From the NCBI GenBank assembly GCA_963791945.1, contig CAWBUD010000002.1:3782001-3846000 (forward strand): 64,000 nucleotides of DNA, read 5' to 3'. The DNA comes from PALSA-1003 sp963791945 (GTDB taxonomy: Bacteria > Pseudomonadota > Gammaproteobacteria > Burkholderiales > Casimicrobiaceae). Positions 45,069-54,420 of the stretch are shown here, in pieces (positions within the stretch are counted from its first letter, which is position 1; each line of letters opens with the position of its first letter). The translations under genes and the position numbers were made by a program. Below the pieces are notes generated by a model. It searched no databases, had not been told where the DNA came from, and saw only the letters and a list, made by a program, of their open reading frames with translations.

Positions 45069-45175
45069 CGGCGCCAGGTGCCTTCGATTGGGCGCCATCA
45101 TACGGGCAAACACCGGTCCTGAGCGAGAGCCGGGATGGACCGCACGCCATACCGCGCGCCAGCCCGTGCTCCGAA

Positions 45176-45751
45176 CTAGCGCTCCGCCACGTCCGCCGCG
45201 ATCTCGTCCGCGAAGCGCGTCAGCGTCTTCCAGTCCGTGTACTCGTGGTCGCGCGAGGTGTCGGTCGAAGCGCCGACCACTTTCGAAATGAAGCGCATGA
45301 GAAGGCGCAAGCCCGGGCCATACTGGCGGTAGAGCAGGGCGCCTGCGACCGGATGCACTCGGCTTGGCCGCCAGCGAGTCGTCCGCAGGAACCGGTCGAT
45401 CGTCTTCTCGACCTCGGCCGCTGCGCGCGATTTTCGAGTCGAGCTCGCGCCCGCATCCTCGACCGCGGCTTGCGACAGGCTCACCGAAAGGAACACCGTC
45501 GGCACGCGTTCCAGCGCGCTGCGATGGGTCGTCACGAATTCGACCATCTCGCGTTCGTGCTTCCCCATATGGATCGACGCCGCGACGATCGCGCCGCTAT
45601 AGCGAGCTGCGTCGAGCTTCGGCGGCAGTGCTCCGCGTACATCGAAGACGTCGACCGCGAACCCGCGAGCGCGGAGCGCATGCGCAAGGCGCTCGACGAT
45701 GCGCCGCGTCTGTCCTTCGCGCGTCGCGTAGAAAACGCCAAGAGTTTTCAA
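45176..45751 (-). CDS. hemG: HemG-like flavodoxin (protoporphyrinogen oxidase type)
   Basis: A 191-residue flavodoxin-fold protein: FMN loop FYATREGQTRRIVERLA at the N-terminus, YSGAIVAASIHMGKHEREMV and TVFLSVSLSQAAVED in the middle, and a C-terminal AGALLYRQYGPGLRLLMRFI insertion that distinguishes HemG from plain flavodoxins. HemG oxidises protoporphyrinogen IX with a quinone acceptor at the inner membrane. Length is near E. coli HemG (181). Alternative: another flavodoxin-like oxidoreductase. Confidence 0.78.
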   Translation of the reverse strand: MKTLGVFYATREGQTRRIVERLAHALRARGFAVDVFDVRGALPPKLDAARYSGAIVAASIHMGKHEREMVEFVTTHRSALERVPTVFLSVSLSQAAVEDAGASSTRKSRAAAEVEKTIDRFLRTTRWRPSRVHPVAGALLYRQYGPGLRLLMRFISKVVGASTDTSRDHEYTDWKTLTRFADEIAADVAER

Positions 45752-46079
45752 AGGCTCTCGTCCTTAAGGCCGCGAAAAGGTTGACCGCCCTGGATGCGGC
45801 GTGCACCGGTCCTGACCTCGCACGCGGATCGCTGAAATCCTTACAGTGCTAGGGGGCGCACGTCCACGATTTGATCGAAGTCAAGAGAGTTGCAGCTTGA
45901 GCGCCCGCCGCCTCGTCCCCGTGCGGCCATGCCGCAAGAATGGCACGCCATGTCCTTCCATCCCTAACTTGCTCGCCTGGAGGGGCGGGACCAGGCACCG
46001 TGCGCCGACGGGTGCGCCTGGCGCATCGCTTGACACGTGTTCCGGCACTATTGCAGAGTCTGGGCCTCAAGGAGGGGAC
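45752..46079. other. Divergent intergenic region
   Basis: About 330 bases between hemG-like (minus) and the FecR protein (plus). A perfect -35 hexamer TTGACA stands at 46030-46035 but no matching -10 is seen at the normal spacing. An excellent ribosome site AGGAGG is at 46070-46075. Confidence 0.4.
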
Positions 46080-49000
46080 ATGAGCCATTCGACGCGTGGC
46101 GGAGGTTCACTGAGCTTCCGAGCCGGACTGCGGATGCTTGCGGTGATCGCGATTGGGGCTCTTCCGGCTGGCGCCCTCCACGCTCAGGGCACGCCCCCCG
46201 CGAGGTCGTGCGATCCCGCGCCAGCCCGCGCTGTCTCGGTCCAGGGCATCGTCGAGGCGAAACGAGCCGCCGAGCCGCAGTGGCGGCCGGTCAAACTGAA
46301 CGACCTGTTCTGCCCGGGCGATTCGATTCGCGTCCAGGCGAACAGCCGCGCGGACATCGCGCTCCTCAATCAATCGCTTCTGCGTCTGAACGCCAATTCG
46401 ACGATCACCGTCGAGGCGCCGAAGGAGCAGAGCACCGGTGTTGTCGATCTCATTCGTGGCGCGACCAACATCTTCAGCCGGGGTCCCCGCAGTCTGGAGG
46501 TGAACACGCCATTCACCGTCGCCGGGGTCCGCGGGACTGAGTTCTTCATCAACCTCGAGCCCGATCAGACCTTGATTACGGTATTCGAAGGTACGGTCGC
46601 GGCCGAGAACTCGGCGGGCAGCCTGTCGCTGACCAGCGGTCAGTCGGCCGTAGCCCAGGCGGGTAAGGCGCCTGTGCTGCGCACCGTGGTGCGGCCGCGC
46701 GACGCGGTGCAGTGGGCGCTCTATTATCCGCCCGTTGTCTACGTCCGTCCCGGCGAGTTCCCGGCGGGTGCCGGGTGGCAGGGGATGGTGCGCAGCTCGA
46801 GCGAAGCCTACGCGAAGGGGGACCTCGCGAAGGCGCTGCAGGACCTCGAGAACGCTCCTGCCGACGTTCGGGACCCGCGGTTCTTCGCGTATCGCGCGCA
46901 TCTGCTGCTCGCAGTCGGCCGCGTGGACACGGCCCGCGCGGACATCGATCGTGCGCTGCAGACGACCCCCAATGACGCCAACGCGTTGAGCCTCCAGGCG
47001 GTCATCGCGCTGGTCCAGAACGACAAGGACAAGGCCTTCGATATTGCCCAGAAGAACGTCGCCGCCAATCCGAGCTCGTCCACCGCGTGGATCGCGCTGT
47101 CGTACGCGCAACAGGCCCGGTTCGACCTGCCGGGCGCCCGGGCGAGCGTCGAGAAAGCCGTCGAGTTGGATCCGCAGAGTGCGTTGGCGTTTGCGCGGCT
47201 TGCGGAACTCGATTCGTCGTTCGGCGAGCTCGACAAAACCCTCGCCGCGGCGCAGAAGGCCGTCGAGCTCGATCCGAATCTCGCGCGGACCCAGACGGTG
47301 CTCGGCTTCGCCTACCTGACTCAGGTGAGGACTGCAGAGGCCACCCAGGCCTTCGACAAGGCGATCGTGCTCGACCAAGCCGATCCGCTGCCAAGGCTCG
47401 GCCTCGGCCTCTCGAAGATCCGGGACGGCAGGCTCGGCGACGGGGCACGCGACCTCGAGATCGCCGCGAGCCTCGACCCGGGCAATGCTCTTGTGCGCAG
47501 CTACCTCGGCAAGGCTTACTACGAGGAGAAGCTCTATCCGCGTGACGAGCGCGAATTCAAGGTGGCGAAGGAGCTCGATCCCAAGGATCCGACGCCGTAC
47601 TTCTACGACGCGATTCAAAAGCAGACAACGAACCGGCCGGTTGAAGCGCTGCAGGACATGGAAAAAGCCATCGCCCTCAACGACAACCGGGCGGTCTACC
47701 GCTCGGAGCTTCTGCTCGACTCGGACAATGCAGCGCGCAGCGCGAGTCTCGCGCGCATCTATACCGATCTCGGCTTCCAGCAGCTCGCTCTGAACGAAGG
47801 GTTCAAGTCGGTCGACGCGGACCCGACCAATTTCTCTGCCCACCGGTTCCTGTCCGACAGCTACTCGGTGCTGCCGCGGCACGAGATCGGCCGGGTAAGC
47901 GAGCTCCTCCAGTCGCAGCTCCTGCAGCCGATCAACATGACGCCGCTGCAGCCGACCGCGGCCGTGAGCAACTTGCTCCTGATCAGCTCCGGCGGTCCCG
48001 GCACGGCGTCTTTCAGCGAATTCAATCCGCTGTTCACCGGGGACGGTTACACCGCGCAATTGAACGGCATGGGCGGCGAGCATGGCACGTACGCCGGCGA
48101 CGCCATCGCGGCCGGGATCGCCGGCAAGGGCGCCTTCAGCGTCGGGTACTCGGGATTCAAGACCGACGGGTTCCGGACCAACGCCGACCAGAACGACCAG
48201 ATCTTCGACGCCTTCGCCCAGTACGACTTCTCGCCGCAGGCGAGCATACAGGCGGAATACCGGCATCGCGACCTAAAGACGGGCGACGTGGCCCTGCGCT
48301 TTTTCGAGGACGCCTTCTCCCCTGGAGAGAGGGACAAGACCGAGACCGACACCGGCCGCGTCGGCTTCCGGTACACCTTCTCGCCGTCTTCCATCGTGCT
48401 CGCGTCGGTCATCTATCAGAACACGAAGGCGACGGTCACCGACGATTCGCTGGGCGAGCCGGTCACGCTCCTCAAGTTGAGCAACCCCACCCGATCGCTG
48501 AGCAGCGAGTTGCAGTATCTCTTCCGCTCGCCACGGTTCAATCTCGTGAGCGGCCTGGGGTTCGCCGACGTCAACGGGCATCTCGACACGACGGTCGACT
48601 TCTTCATTCCGCCGCCCGATGGTCCGGGTGACTTCGAGACCATGGACACGTCGAGCACCGATATCCGGCACTTCAACGCGTACGCATATGGCTATTTCAA
48701 GCCCGTGAGCACGGTGACCTTCACGGCCGGCGTCAGCGGCGATTTTGTGCATGGCGACAGCATAGAGATCCCGAACAAGAACCAGGTCAACCCGAAATTC
48801 GGCGTGATCTGGAACCCTGTCCCGGCCACGACCATCCGCGCCGCCGCGCTCAGGGTGTTGAAGCGCACGTTGGTCACCGACCAGACGCTCGAGCCGACCC
48901 AGGTTGCCGGCTTCGAGCAGTTTTTCGACGACGTCAACGGTGCGTCATCGTGGCGTTATGGGGTGGGAATCGATCAGAAATTCGCAAGCAACCTGTTCGT

Positions 49001-49508
49001 CGGTGCGGAGGCCTCCAAGCGAGACCTCAAGTCCCCATTTATCAATGGCGAGGACCCCGAAAACCCGGTCCTCGATAGCGAGAAAGAAAAGGAATACTTC
49101 GGTCGTGCCTATGCGTTCTGGACGCCGCATCCCTGGTGGGCCTTGAGCGCGCAGTACCTCTACGAGCGGGTGAAATCCGAGGCATTGACCGATGTGCCGA
49201 TCGATTTGAAGACGAACCGGGTACCTGTGGCTGCGAAGTTCTTCCATCCCTCCGGATTCGGCGCGACCGCCAGCGCCACCTACGTTCATCAGAACGGGAC
49301 TCTGGTCGATGGAACCGACGTCAGCTCATCGTTCACGGTCTTCGATGCGATGCTGACGTATCGCTTGCCCAAGCGCTACGGATTCATCGCGATCGGCGGC
49401 GCGAATCTGACAGACAAGAAGTTCAATTTCTTCGACACGGACGTTCGCAACCCGACGATGCAGCCGACTCGCATGGTCTTCGCGCGAGTCTCTCTGGCAC
49501 TGCCCTAG
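46080..49508 (+). CDS. FecR - TPR - outer-membrane beta-barrel fusion protein
   Basis: A 1142-residue exported protein. ATG 46080 has AAGGAGGGG upstream; signal peptide about 1-36 (MLAVIAIGALPAGALHAQ). Residues about 50-200 are a FecR domain (WRPVKLNDLFCPGDSIRV, RADIALLNQSLLRLN, EVNTPFTVAGVRGTEF). Residues about 235-610 are about ten TPR repeats. From about 640 the sequence alternates as a TonB-receptor-like beta-barrel ending in an aromatic/hydrophobic strand (TRMVFARVSLALP). No plug domain or TonB box is visible. It probably spans the outer membrane with a periplasmic FecR/TPR part. Followed by the CHASE2 cyclase. Confidence 0.82.
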   Translation: MSHSTRGGGSLSFRAGLRMLAVIAIGALPAGALHAQGTPPARSCDPAPARAVSVQGIVEAKRAAEPQWRPVKLNDLFCPGDSIRVQANSRADIALLNQSLLRLNANSTITVEAPKEQSTGVVDLIRGATNIFSRGPRSLEVNTPFTVAGVRGTEFFINLEPDQTLITVFEGTVAAENSAGSLSLTSGQSAVAQAGKAPVLRTVVRPRDAVQWALYYPPVVYVRPGEFPAGAGWQGMVRSSSEAYAKGDLAKALQDLENAPADVRDPRFFAYRAHLLLAVGRVDTARADIDRALQTTPNDANALSLQAVIALVQNDKDKAFDIAQKNVAANPSSSTAWIALSYAQQARFDLPGARASVEKAVELDPQSALAFARLAELDSSFGELDKTLAAAQKAVELDPNLARTQTVLGFAYLTQVRTAEATQAFDKAIVLDQADPLPRLGLGLSKIRDGRLGDGARDLEIAASLDPGNALVRSYLGKAYYEEKLYPRDEREFKVAKELDPKDPTPYFYDAIQKQTTNRPVEALQDMEKAIALNDNRAVYRSELLLDSDNAARSASLARIYTDLGFQQLALNEGFKSVDADPTNFSAHRFLSDSYSVLPRHEIGRVSELLQSQLLQPINMTPLQPTAAVSNLLLISSGGPGTASFSEFNPLFTGDGYTAQLNGMGGEHGTYAGDAIAAGIAGKGAFSVGYSGFKTDGFRTNADQNDQIFDAFAQYDFSPQASIQAEYRHRDLKTGDVALRFFEDAFSPGERDKTETDTGRVGFRYTFSPSSIVLASVIYQNTKATVTDDSLGEPVTLLKLSNPTRSLSSELQYLFRSPRFNLVSGLGFADVNGHLDTTVDFFIPPPDGPGDFETMDTSSTDIRHFNAYAYGYFKPVSTVTFTAGVSGDFVHGDSIEIPNKNQVNPKFGVIWNPVPATTIRAAALRVLKRTLVTDQTLEPTQVAGFEQFFDDVNGASSWRYGVGIDQKFASNLFVGAEASKRDLKSPFINGEDPENPVLDSEKEKEYFGRAYAFWTPHPWWALSAQYLYERVKSEALTDVPIDLKTNRVPVAAKFFHPSGFGATASATYVHQNGTLVDGTDVSSSFTVFDAMLTYRLPKRYGFIAIGGANLTDKKFNFFDTDVRNPTMQPTRMVFARVSLALP

Positions 49509-49537
49509 CCGTCGGTCACCGCCTTCCCGGTCGAGAA

Positions 49538-49566
49538 CCTCCCGCGAGCTTGTTCGTCGCGGGAGG
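49538..49566 (+). terminator. Perfect hairpin between the FecR protein and the cyclase
   Basis: CCTCCCGCGA (49538-49547) pairs with TCGCGGGAGG (49557-49566), a 10-bp stem with a 9-base loop. No T run follows, so it may slow or protect the transcript rather than end it. Confidence 0.5.
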
Positions 49567-49610
49567 CGTCCCATGCCGAATCGAGAGGTGACGCGTAGCA
49601 TCACCACCCC

Positions 49611-51905
49611 ATGAAGCGCCTCCTCGCCCGCCTTCGTTTCACGCGTTCGCTGCTCAAGTCGCTGCTGCACAATCCCATATGGCTGACGCTTGGGACGATC
49701 GCGGTCGTGGTGGCTCTCTTCGCGGCCGGGACTCCGGTTCTCGACCGGATCGAGCTGAACTGGCTCGACTTGCGATTCCGCACCCGCGGCCCGATCGCGC
49801 CCAAGCCGACCGTGGTGCTGGCGGCGATCGACGAAAAGAGCGTCGAGGCCGAGGGACGTTGGCCCTGGCCGAGGTCGAGGATTGCGGCGCTCATCGACGC
49901 GCTCTCGCGCGACGGCGCCAGGGTGATCGCGTTCGACGTCACCTTCTCCGAACCCGACGAGAACTCGCGGCTTAAGCTCGTCGATCAGCTGGCTCGAAAG
50001 GTCGACTCGCTGCACGTGGAGAGCCCGCAGCTTGCCGATTTCATCCGGGAGAGCCGGATCGATGCGGACAACGATCGTGCTCTGGTGCGTGCACTGGAGC
50101 GATCGAAGGCGGCGATCGTGCTCGGCTATTTCTTCCATATGAGCGAGGCCGAGGTCGGGTACAAGCTCAATGAAGCCGGCATCGAGCGCCAACTCCGGGG
50201 AATCGTCGATTCCAAGTATCCCCTCGTCTTCTACACCGCTCAAAGCGCCGCCTCGGTACCGCTAATGAAGGCCTACGCGCCGCAGGGCAACCTCGAAATC
50301 TTCACCGCAGCAGCAGCGTCGTCAGGCTACTTCACCGTGGCCACCGATCCCGACGGTGTCGTCCGCTGGATGCCATTGGTGATCCAGGACGGAGAAAACC
50401 TGTTTCCGCCGCTGTCGATACTGAGCGTCTGGCACTACCTGGGCAAACCTCAGCTCTCGGTCCGCGTAGGGGCGGAGGGCGTCGAGGGCGTTCAGGTGGG
50501 CGATCGTTTCGTTCCGACCGACGAGGCCGGCCAGCTCCTGATCAACTACCGTGGGCCAGCCAGGACCTTCCCCCACTACTCCATCAGCGACATCCTGGGA
50601 GGCAGGCTGCCGAGCGGCACGTTCATGGATAAGGTCGTTGTGGTAGGAGCGACCGCGATCGGCATCGGCGACATCCGCAGCACGCCGTTCGGGCCCGTGT
50701 ATTCCGGCCCTGAAATCCATGCCACGGTCATCGACAATATCCTCACAGGAGATTTCATCGCGCGGCCGCGCTGGTCGCAGGTCTTCGATCTGCTGGCGAT
50801 CGTGATCCTGTCGTTGCTCGTCTGGGCCGTCGTGCCTCGGGTCAGCGCCTTCGGCGGTCTCGTGTTGGTCGCGGGGCTCCTCGTCCTTTTTGTGGGGGCC
50901 GCCTACGAGCTTTTCGTCAGCGCCCACGTGTGGTTGAACATGGTCTATCCGGTCTTCGCTATCTTCGCGACCTATCTCATGCTCACCGTCCACCGTTACC
51001 TCACCGAAGAGCGCGAGCGCAGGCGGATCACCAAGACCTTCCAGCAGTACGTGTCGCCCGAGGTGATCGAGCAGGTGCTTAGGGATCCCGAGCGGCTGAA
51101 GCTTGGGGGCGAGGAGAGGGTGCTTTCGGTGCTCTTCACCGACCTGGCGGGCTTCACAAGGTACTCCGAGAACTACACGCCGACCGAAATCATGGGCGTG
51201 CTCAGCGAGTACTACGACAGGATGACCGAGCTCGTGTTCGCCAACCGCGGCACGATCGCCACCTACGTCGGCGACGAGCTGATGGCGATCTTCGGCGCGC
51301 CGGTCGAGCAGCCCGACCACGCCAAGCTCGCCTGTGCTGCAGCGCTCGGCATGCGCGACGCGCGCCTTGTGCTCGCGCGCGAGTGGGCGAAGCTCGGCCG
51401 GCCTCCGTTGTCAGCCCGCACTGGCATCAACTCGGGCCCGATGCTGGTCGGTAACTACGGCTCGAAGTATCGCTTCAATTACAGCGTGCTCGGTGACTCG
51501 GTGAACCTAGCGTCGCGGCTCGAGCAGCTGAACAAGGTGTACCGGACCGATATCATGATCGGCGAGCAGACCGCCGACTTGATCGGAAACGCTTTCCGGC
51601 TGCGCGAGCTCGACAAGGTGCAGGTCGTGGGACGCACGCAGGCGCTGCGGATTTACGAGCTTCTGGGAGTGGCCGACGCGGTGCTGCCTCCGATTCAGGA
51701 GCAGATGCTCGCGCGTTATGCCGCCGCGCTGAAGGCCTATCGAGGCCGGCATTGGGATGAAGCTTCCGAGATCTTCAGGCAATGCCTGGACTTATCCCCG
51801 GACGATGGCCCGTCGCGCGTCATGGGAGAGCGGTGCCGGATGATGGGCGATAAGCCGCTGCCCGAGAATTGGGACGGTGCGTTCGAGCACCTGGTCAAGG
51901 CGTAG
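49611..51905 (+). CDS. CHASE2-domain class III nucleotide cyclase
   Basis: A 764-residue inner-membrane receptor. One membrane helix (about 21-40), a large periplasmic CHASE2 sensor (about 45-370), then three membrane helices (VFDLLAIVILSLLVWAVVP, FGGLVLVAGLLVLFVGAAYE, MVYPVFAIFATYLMLTV), then a cyclase domain. Catalytic residues present: D511 (VLFTDLAGF), D555 (YVGDELMA), N632 and R636 (DSVNLASRLE). The adenine-selecting Lys position reads Thr (GTIATYVGDE). CHASE2 cyclases often neighbour FecR proteins, so a shared signal path with the preceding gene is likely. Confidence 0.92.
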   Translation: MKRLLARLRFTRSLLKSLLHNPIWLTLGTIAVVVALFAAGTPVLDRIELNWLDLRFRTRGPIAPKPTVVLAAIDEKSVEAEGRWPWPRSRIAALIDALSRDGARVIAFDVTFSEPDENSRLKLVDQLARKVDSLHVESPQLADFIRESRIDADNDRALVRALERSKAAIVLGYFFHMSEAEVGYKLNEAGIERQLRGIVDSKYPLVFYTAQSAASVPLMKAYAPQGNLEIFTAAAASSGYFTVATDPDGVVRWMPLVIQDGENLFPPLSILSVWHYLGKPQLSVRVGAEGVEGVQVGDRFVPTDEAGQLLINYRGPARTFPHYSISDILGGRLPSGTFMDKVVVVGATAIGIGDIRSTPFGPVYSGPEIHATVIDNILTGDFIARPRWSQVFDLLAIVILSLLVWAVVPRVSAFGGLVLVAGLLVLFVGAAYELFVSAHVWLNMVYPVFAIFATYLMLTVHRYLTEERERRRITKTFQQYVSPEVIEQVLRDPERLKLGGEERVLSVLFTDLAGFTRYSENYTPTEIMGVLSEYYDRMTELVFANRGTIATYVGDELMAIFGAPVEQPDHAKLACAAALGMRDARLVLAREWAKLGRPPLSARTGINSGPMLVGNYGSKYRFNYSVLGDSVNLASRLEQLNKVYRTDIMIGEQTADLIGNAFRLRELDKVQVVGRTQALRIYELLGVADAVLPPIQEQMLARYAAALKAYRGRHWDEASEIFRQCLDLSPDDGPSRVMGERCRMMGDKPLPENWDGAFEHLVKA

Positions 51906-51921
51906 GCGCCTGGCGGTGCGG

Positions 51922-52968
51922 CTATTGGGTCTTGGCGGCGACGCGAGAGGTTCGTGCCAGCTCGTCGTCGATGACCCGCGCAAACGTTTCGGCCGGCTGC
52001 GCGCCTCGCACGGACCGCCCGTTGATAAAGAACACGGGCGTCGCCGTGACGCCGAGGCGCTGGCCTTCGTCGATATCGCCTTGCACGCCGGCGCTATTGG
52101 CGCCGCTCGCGAGGCAGCCGTCGAATTTCTCGGCGTCGAGGCCCACCTGGACTGCATAGCGCTTCAGATCCTCAGGCGCGAGCTTGGGCGACTGGGCGAA
52201 TAGCACGTCGTGATACTCCCAGAATTTCCCGCCGTCCCGGGCGCACCGTGCGGCCTCGGCGGCCCGCCGCGCCAGCGGATGGATGTTTTCGAGCGGAAAG
52301 TCGCGGTAGACGAGCTTGATCTTGCCCGAGTACTTCTCCAACAGGCTTGCCATGGTGCCATTGGCCCGCTTGCAGAACGGACATTCGAAATCGGAAAATT
52401 CGACGACCGTCACGCGAGCATCCGGCGCGCCGCGTACAGGCGCTCCAGCCACGGGCACATCGACGCGTGCCGCGAGCGGAGGTTCGAGGCGATCGACGAT
52501 CTTCGCATTCGACCGCAGCGACGACAGAAAGACCTCCTGGCGGGCGTTCAGCTTCTGCTGTTGAAGGAGCTGACGGATCCGGGGGCGTACGGTCGCTTCG
52601 TCACCACGCAGCCTTGCCTTGTTGGCGTTGTAGTATTCATCGATCTCCTTTTCGGTGACCAGCGCCACCTTGGACGTGATTTCGTCGTCCATCAGGGCCG
52701 CTACCGCGATACCCCGCTTCGCGGCTTCCTGCGCCAGAAGATGCTGCGCGATGAGCGCATCGAGCTCCGCCCGCTTGAGCGCGTAGATCTGCTCCTCGAG
52801 GGAGGAGAGCTTGGCGCCGGCTCTAGTCTGGAGATCCTTGGCGGTGATCGTCTCGCCATTGACCTCGGCGAGGGCCTCGTTGGCAGTGGCCTGGGCGAGG
52901 GCCTCCGGAATGGCTAGCGCAGCTGCCATGATGAGGGCGCCGAGGGCGGCCGAGACCCAGTCCCGCAT
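51922..52968 (-). CDS. SurA-N/PPIase-like + DsbA fusion
   Basis: A 348-residue periplasmic protein (ATG 52968, AAGG upstream; an earlier ATG at 53055 lacks sense). Signal peptide WVSAALGALIMAAALAIPEALAQ. The N-terminal half is a SurA-like chaperone region (VNGETITAKDL, ALKRAELDALIAQHLLAQEA, TEKEIDEYYNANKARLRG). The C-terminal half is a DsbA-type thioredoxin domain with FECPFC (C196, C199) and cis-Pro VTATPVFFING. Expected role: folding and disulfide formation of exported proteins. Convergent with the cyclase (16-base gap). Confidence 0.88.
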   Translation of the reverse strand: MRDWVSAALGALIMAAALAIPEALAQATANEALAEVNGETITAKDLQTRAGAKLSSLEEQIYALKRAELDALIAQHLLAQEAAKRGIAVAALMDDEITSKVALVTEKEIDEYYNANKARLRGDEATVRPRIRQLLQQQKLNARQEVFLSSLRSNAKIVDRLEPPLAARVDVPVAGAPVRGAPDARVTVVEFSDFECPFCKRANGTMASLLEKYSGKIKLVYRDFPLENIHPLARRAAEAARCARDGGKFWEYHDVLFAQSPKLAPEDLKRYAVQVGLDAEKFDGCLASGANSAGVQGDIDEGQRLGVTATPVFFINGRSVRGAQPAETFARVIDDELARTSRVAAKTQ

Positions 52969-53349
52969 GACGCCTTGACTTGCCAAGGCGCCGGACGTCG
53001 GATCGCTAGTGGTTACCGCACGACAAGGCGGGCGTTCATTTGCGTTGGCTGCCATGGCTTTGCGGAAGCTAAGGGGCCCCGATTCTAACCCACACCGAAT
53101 GCAGGAGGTCGCGTAGCCCGGGGAGGAACACCGGACTCGCGGCTCGACCGGACGGAATTGCAGGCCGCAACAATCGGGCCTTGGGGTTCACCTACAAGCC
53201 GCCGACAGTATTCCGGGCTCCGCCGCCCCGCAGCCCAATGCCAAACCATCGAGCGCTGCGTTTGACGGGTCGAAAGGACCGCTGTCAGAGGTCGGGTCGA
53301 GGGCGGCTCGCTAGAGCGATGCCACCCTCAACCCGCTGCCAATCGCCTG

Positions 53350-54060
53350 TCAATCAGAAGGTGGTTCGCAGCTCGAATCTACATTCTCCGATGGATCGGT
53401 GCACGTGTAGCTGTGCCCGTTTTGATCCAGGGTGCAGAGCTGGGCAAAGAAAAAGGTGCCATCCGAAGTATCGATCTCGACCACGCCAACGAAGCTGTCG
53501 GCCGTGAAATCGAGGAGAGCGCCGCCGGTACTGCACGTTGCGTCCTCCGGAACGCCCACTTCGGCAGTAGCGGTGCAGATGCCGTTGCCGTTGCAGTTCA
53601 GCGGTACGGTCGGACTGCTGAGAATATCCCCTCCAAGGTTGGGCATGCCCTGGACGCATGCCGGATTCTTATTCTTCTTGTCGTGGTCGCATTTCGGGCC
53701 TTGGCGAGCGGGGTTCGTGCCCGCCCAACCGTTGCCGTTCGTGTTGGCGGTGGTTGACGCCGTGAACGTAGGTGCCGGTCCGCACGTTTGCTCGCCAGTC
53801 AGGGTGCCATCGTCGCAAACAAACGGGGTAAACTCTGTCCCATCGCCTGACTCAAACCCTCTCACGAAGCAGGTCGCTGTCTCAGGGTTAGTGATCTGGT
53901 TCGAGTCGACAGCTACCTGGCAGATCTCGCTCCCCGTAATCCACGAGGCGCAGAACTTCGCGCCGTTGATCAACTTGCATCCTGCGCTCGCTTCGGTGGC
54001 CGCCAGGCCCAGCGTTGCGCAAATAGCGACGCATAGGGCGGTGCGAGTCGGACTGAACAT
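53350..54060 (-). CDS. Cysteine-rich secreted protein
   Basis: A 236-residue exported protein with a perfect ribosome site AAGGAGG and a signal peptide (TALCVAICATLGLAATEASA). The mature chain is rich in Cys, Asn and Gly (at least twelve cysteines) and contains a low-complexity TASTTANTNGNGWAGTNPAR stretch. No known family is recognised; disulfide-stabilised surface or extracellular protein likely. Long open frames on the opposite strand are shadows. Confidence 0.72.
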   Translation of the reverse strand: MFSPTRTALCVAICATLGLAATEASAGCKLINGAKFCASWITGSEICQVAVDSNQITNPETATCFVRGFESGDGTEFTPFVCDDGTLTGEQTCGPAPTFTASTTANTNGNGWAGTNPARQGPKCDHDKKNKNPACVQGMPNLGGDILSSPTVPLNCNGNGICTATAEVGVPEDATCSTGGALLDFTADSFVGVVEIDTSDGTFFFAQLCTLDQNGHSYTCTDPSENVDSSCEPPSD

Positions 54061-54420
54061 GGTGCCTCCTTATCTCTGCTCTAAGAGTTGCCGATTGGTC
54101 TCTTGCCCAGTTATGGATTCTTTATTCAACCTGAACCAATGTGGACGTGCGCGCGGGATTCCACATCCGACCCCGAAAGATAGCAAACCCACTGAATATG
54201 CGACAAGCATTTTTCGCCATGGTACCGACGCGGTCGCGATTACGAATGAGACGTCGCGAACAGCTCGTCCCGTCATTACCCCGAGGAGGAAGTGGTTAGC
54301 AAGCTTCATTCCCGAACACGTAACCCACTAAGTTTGCGACGGAACTTCAATGTTTGCCGCGGCAGAAGCCGATGCACTGTCAAATCCATCGACAATACGC
54401 TGCAGTGCTCGACCGCGAGG
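54061..54420. other. Intergenic stretch, nothing recognised
   Basis: About 360 bases of lower GC than the neighbours between two minus-strand genes. No convincing gene; it should contain the promoter of the Cys-rich protein. AGTGGGTTAC and CCCACTGAATA-type short matches are not structured enough to call. Confidence 0.45.

Noticed and set aside
46107..48266. A 719-codon minus-strand frame
   Set aside because: Antisense shadow of the FecR/TPR gene, with no ribosome site or motif.
53432..54331. A 299-codon plus-strand frame
   Set aside because: Opposite the Cys-rich secreted protein, which has a perfect ribosome site and signal peptide; the plus frame has neither.
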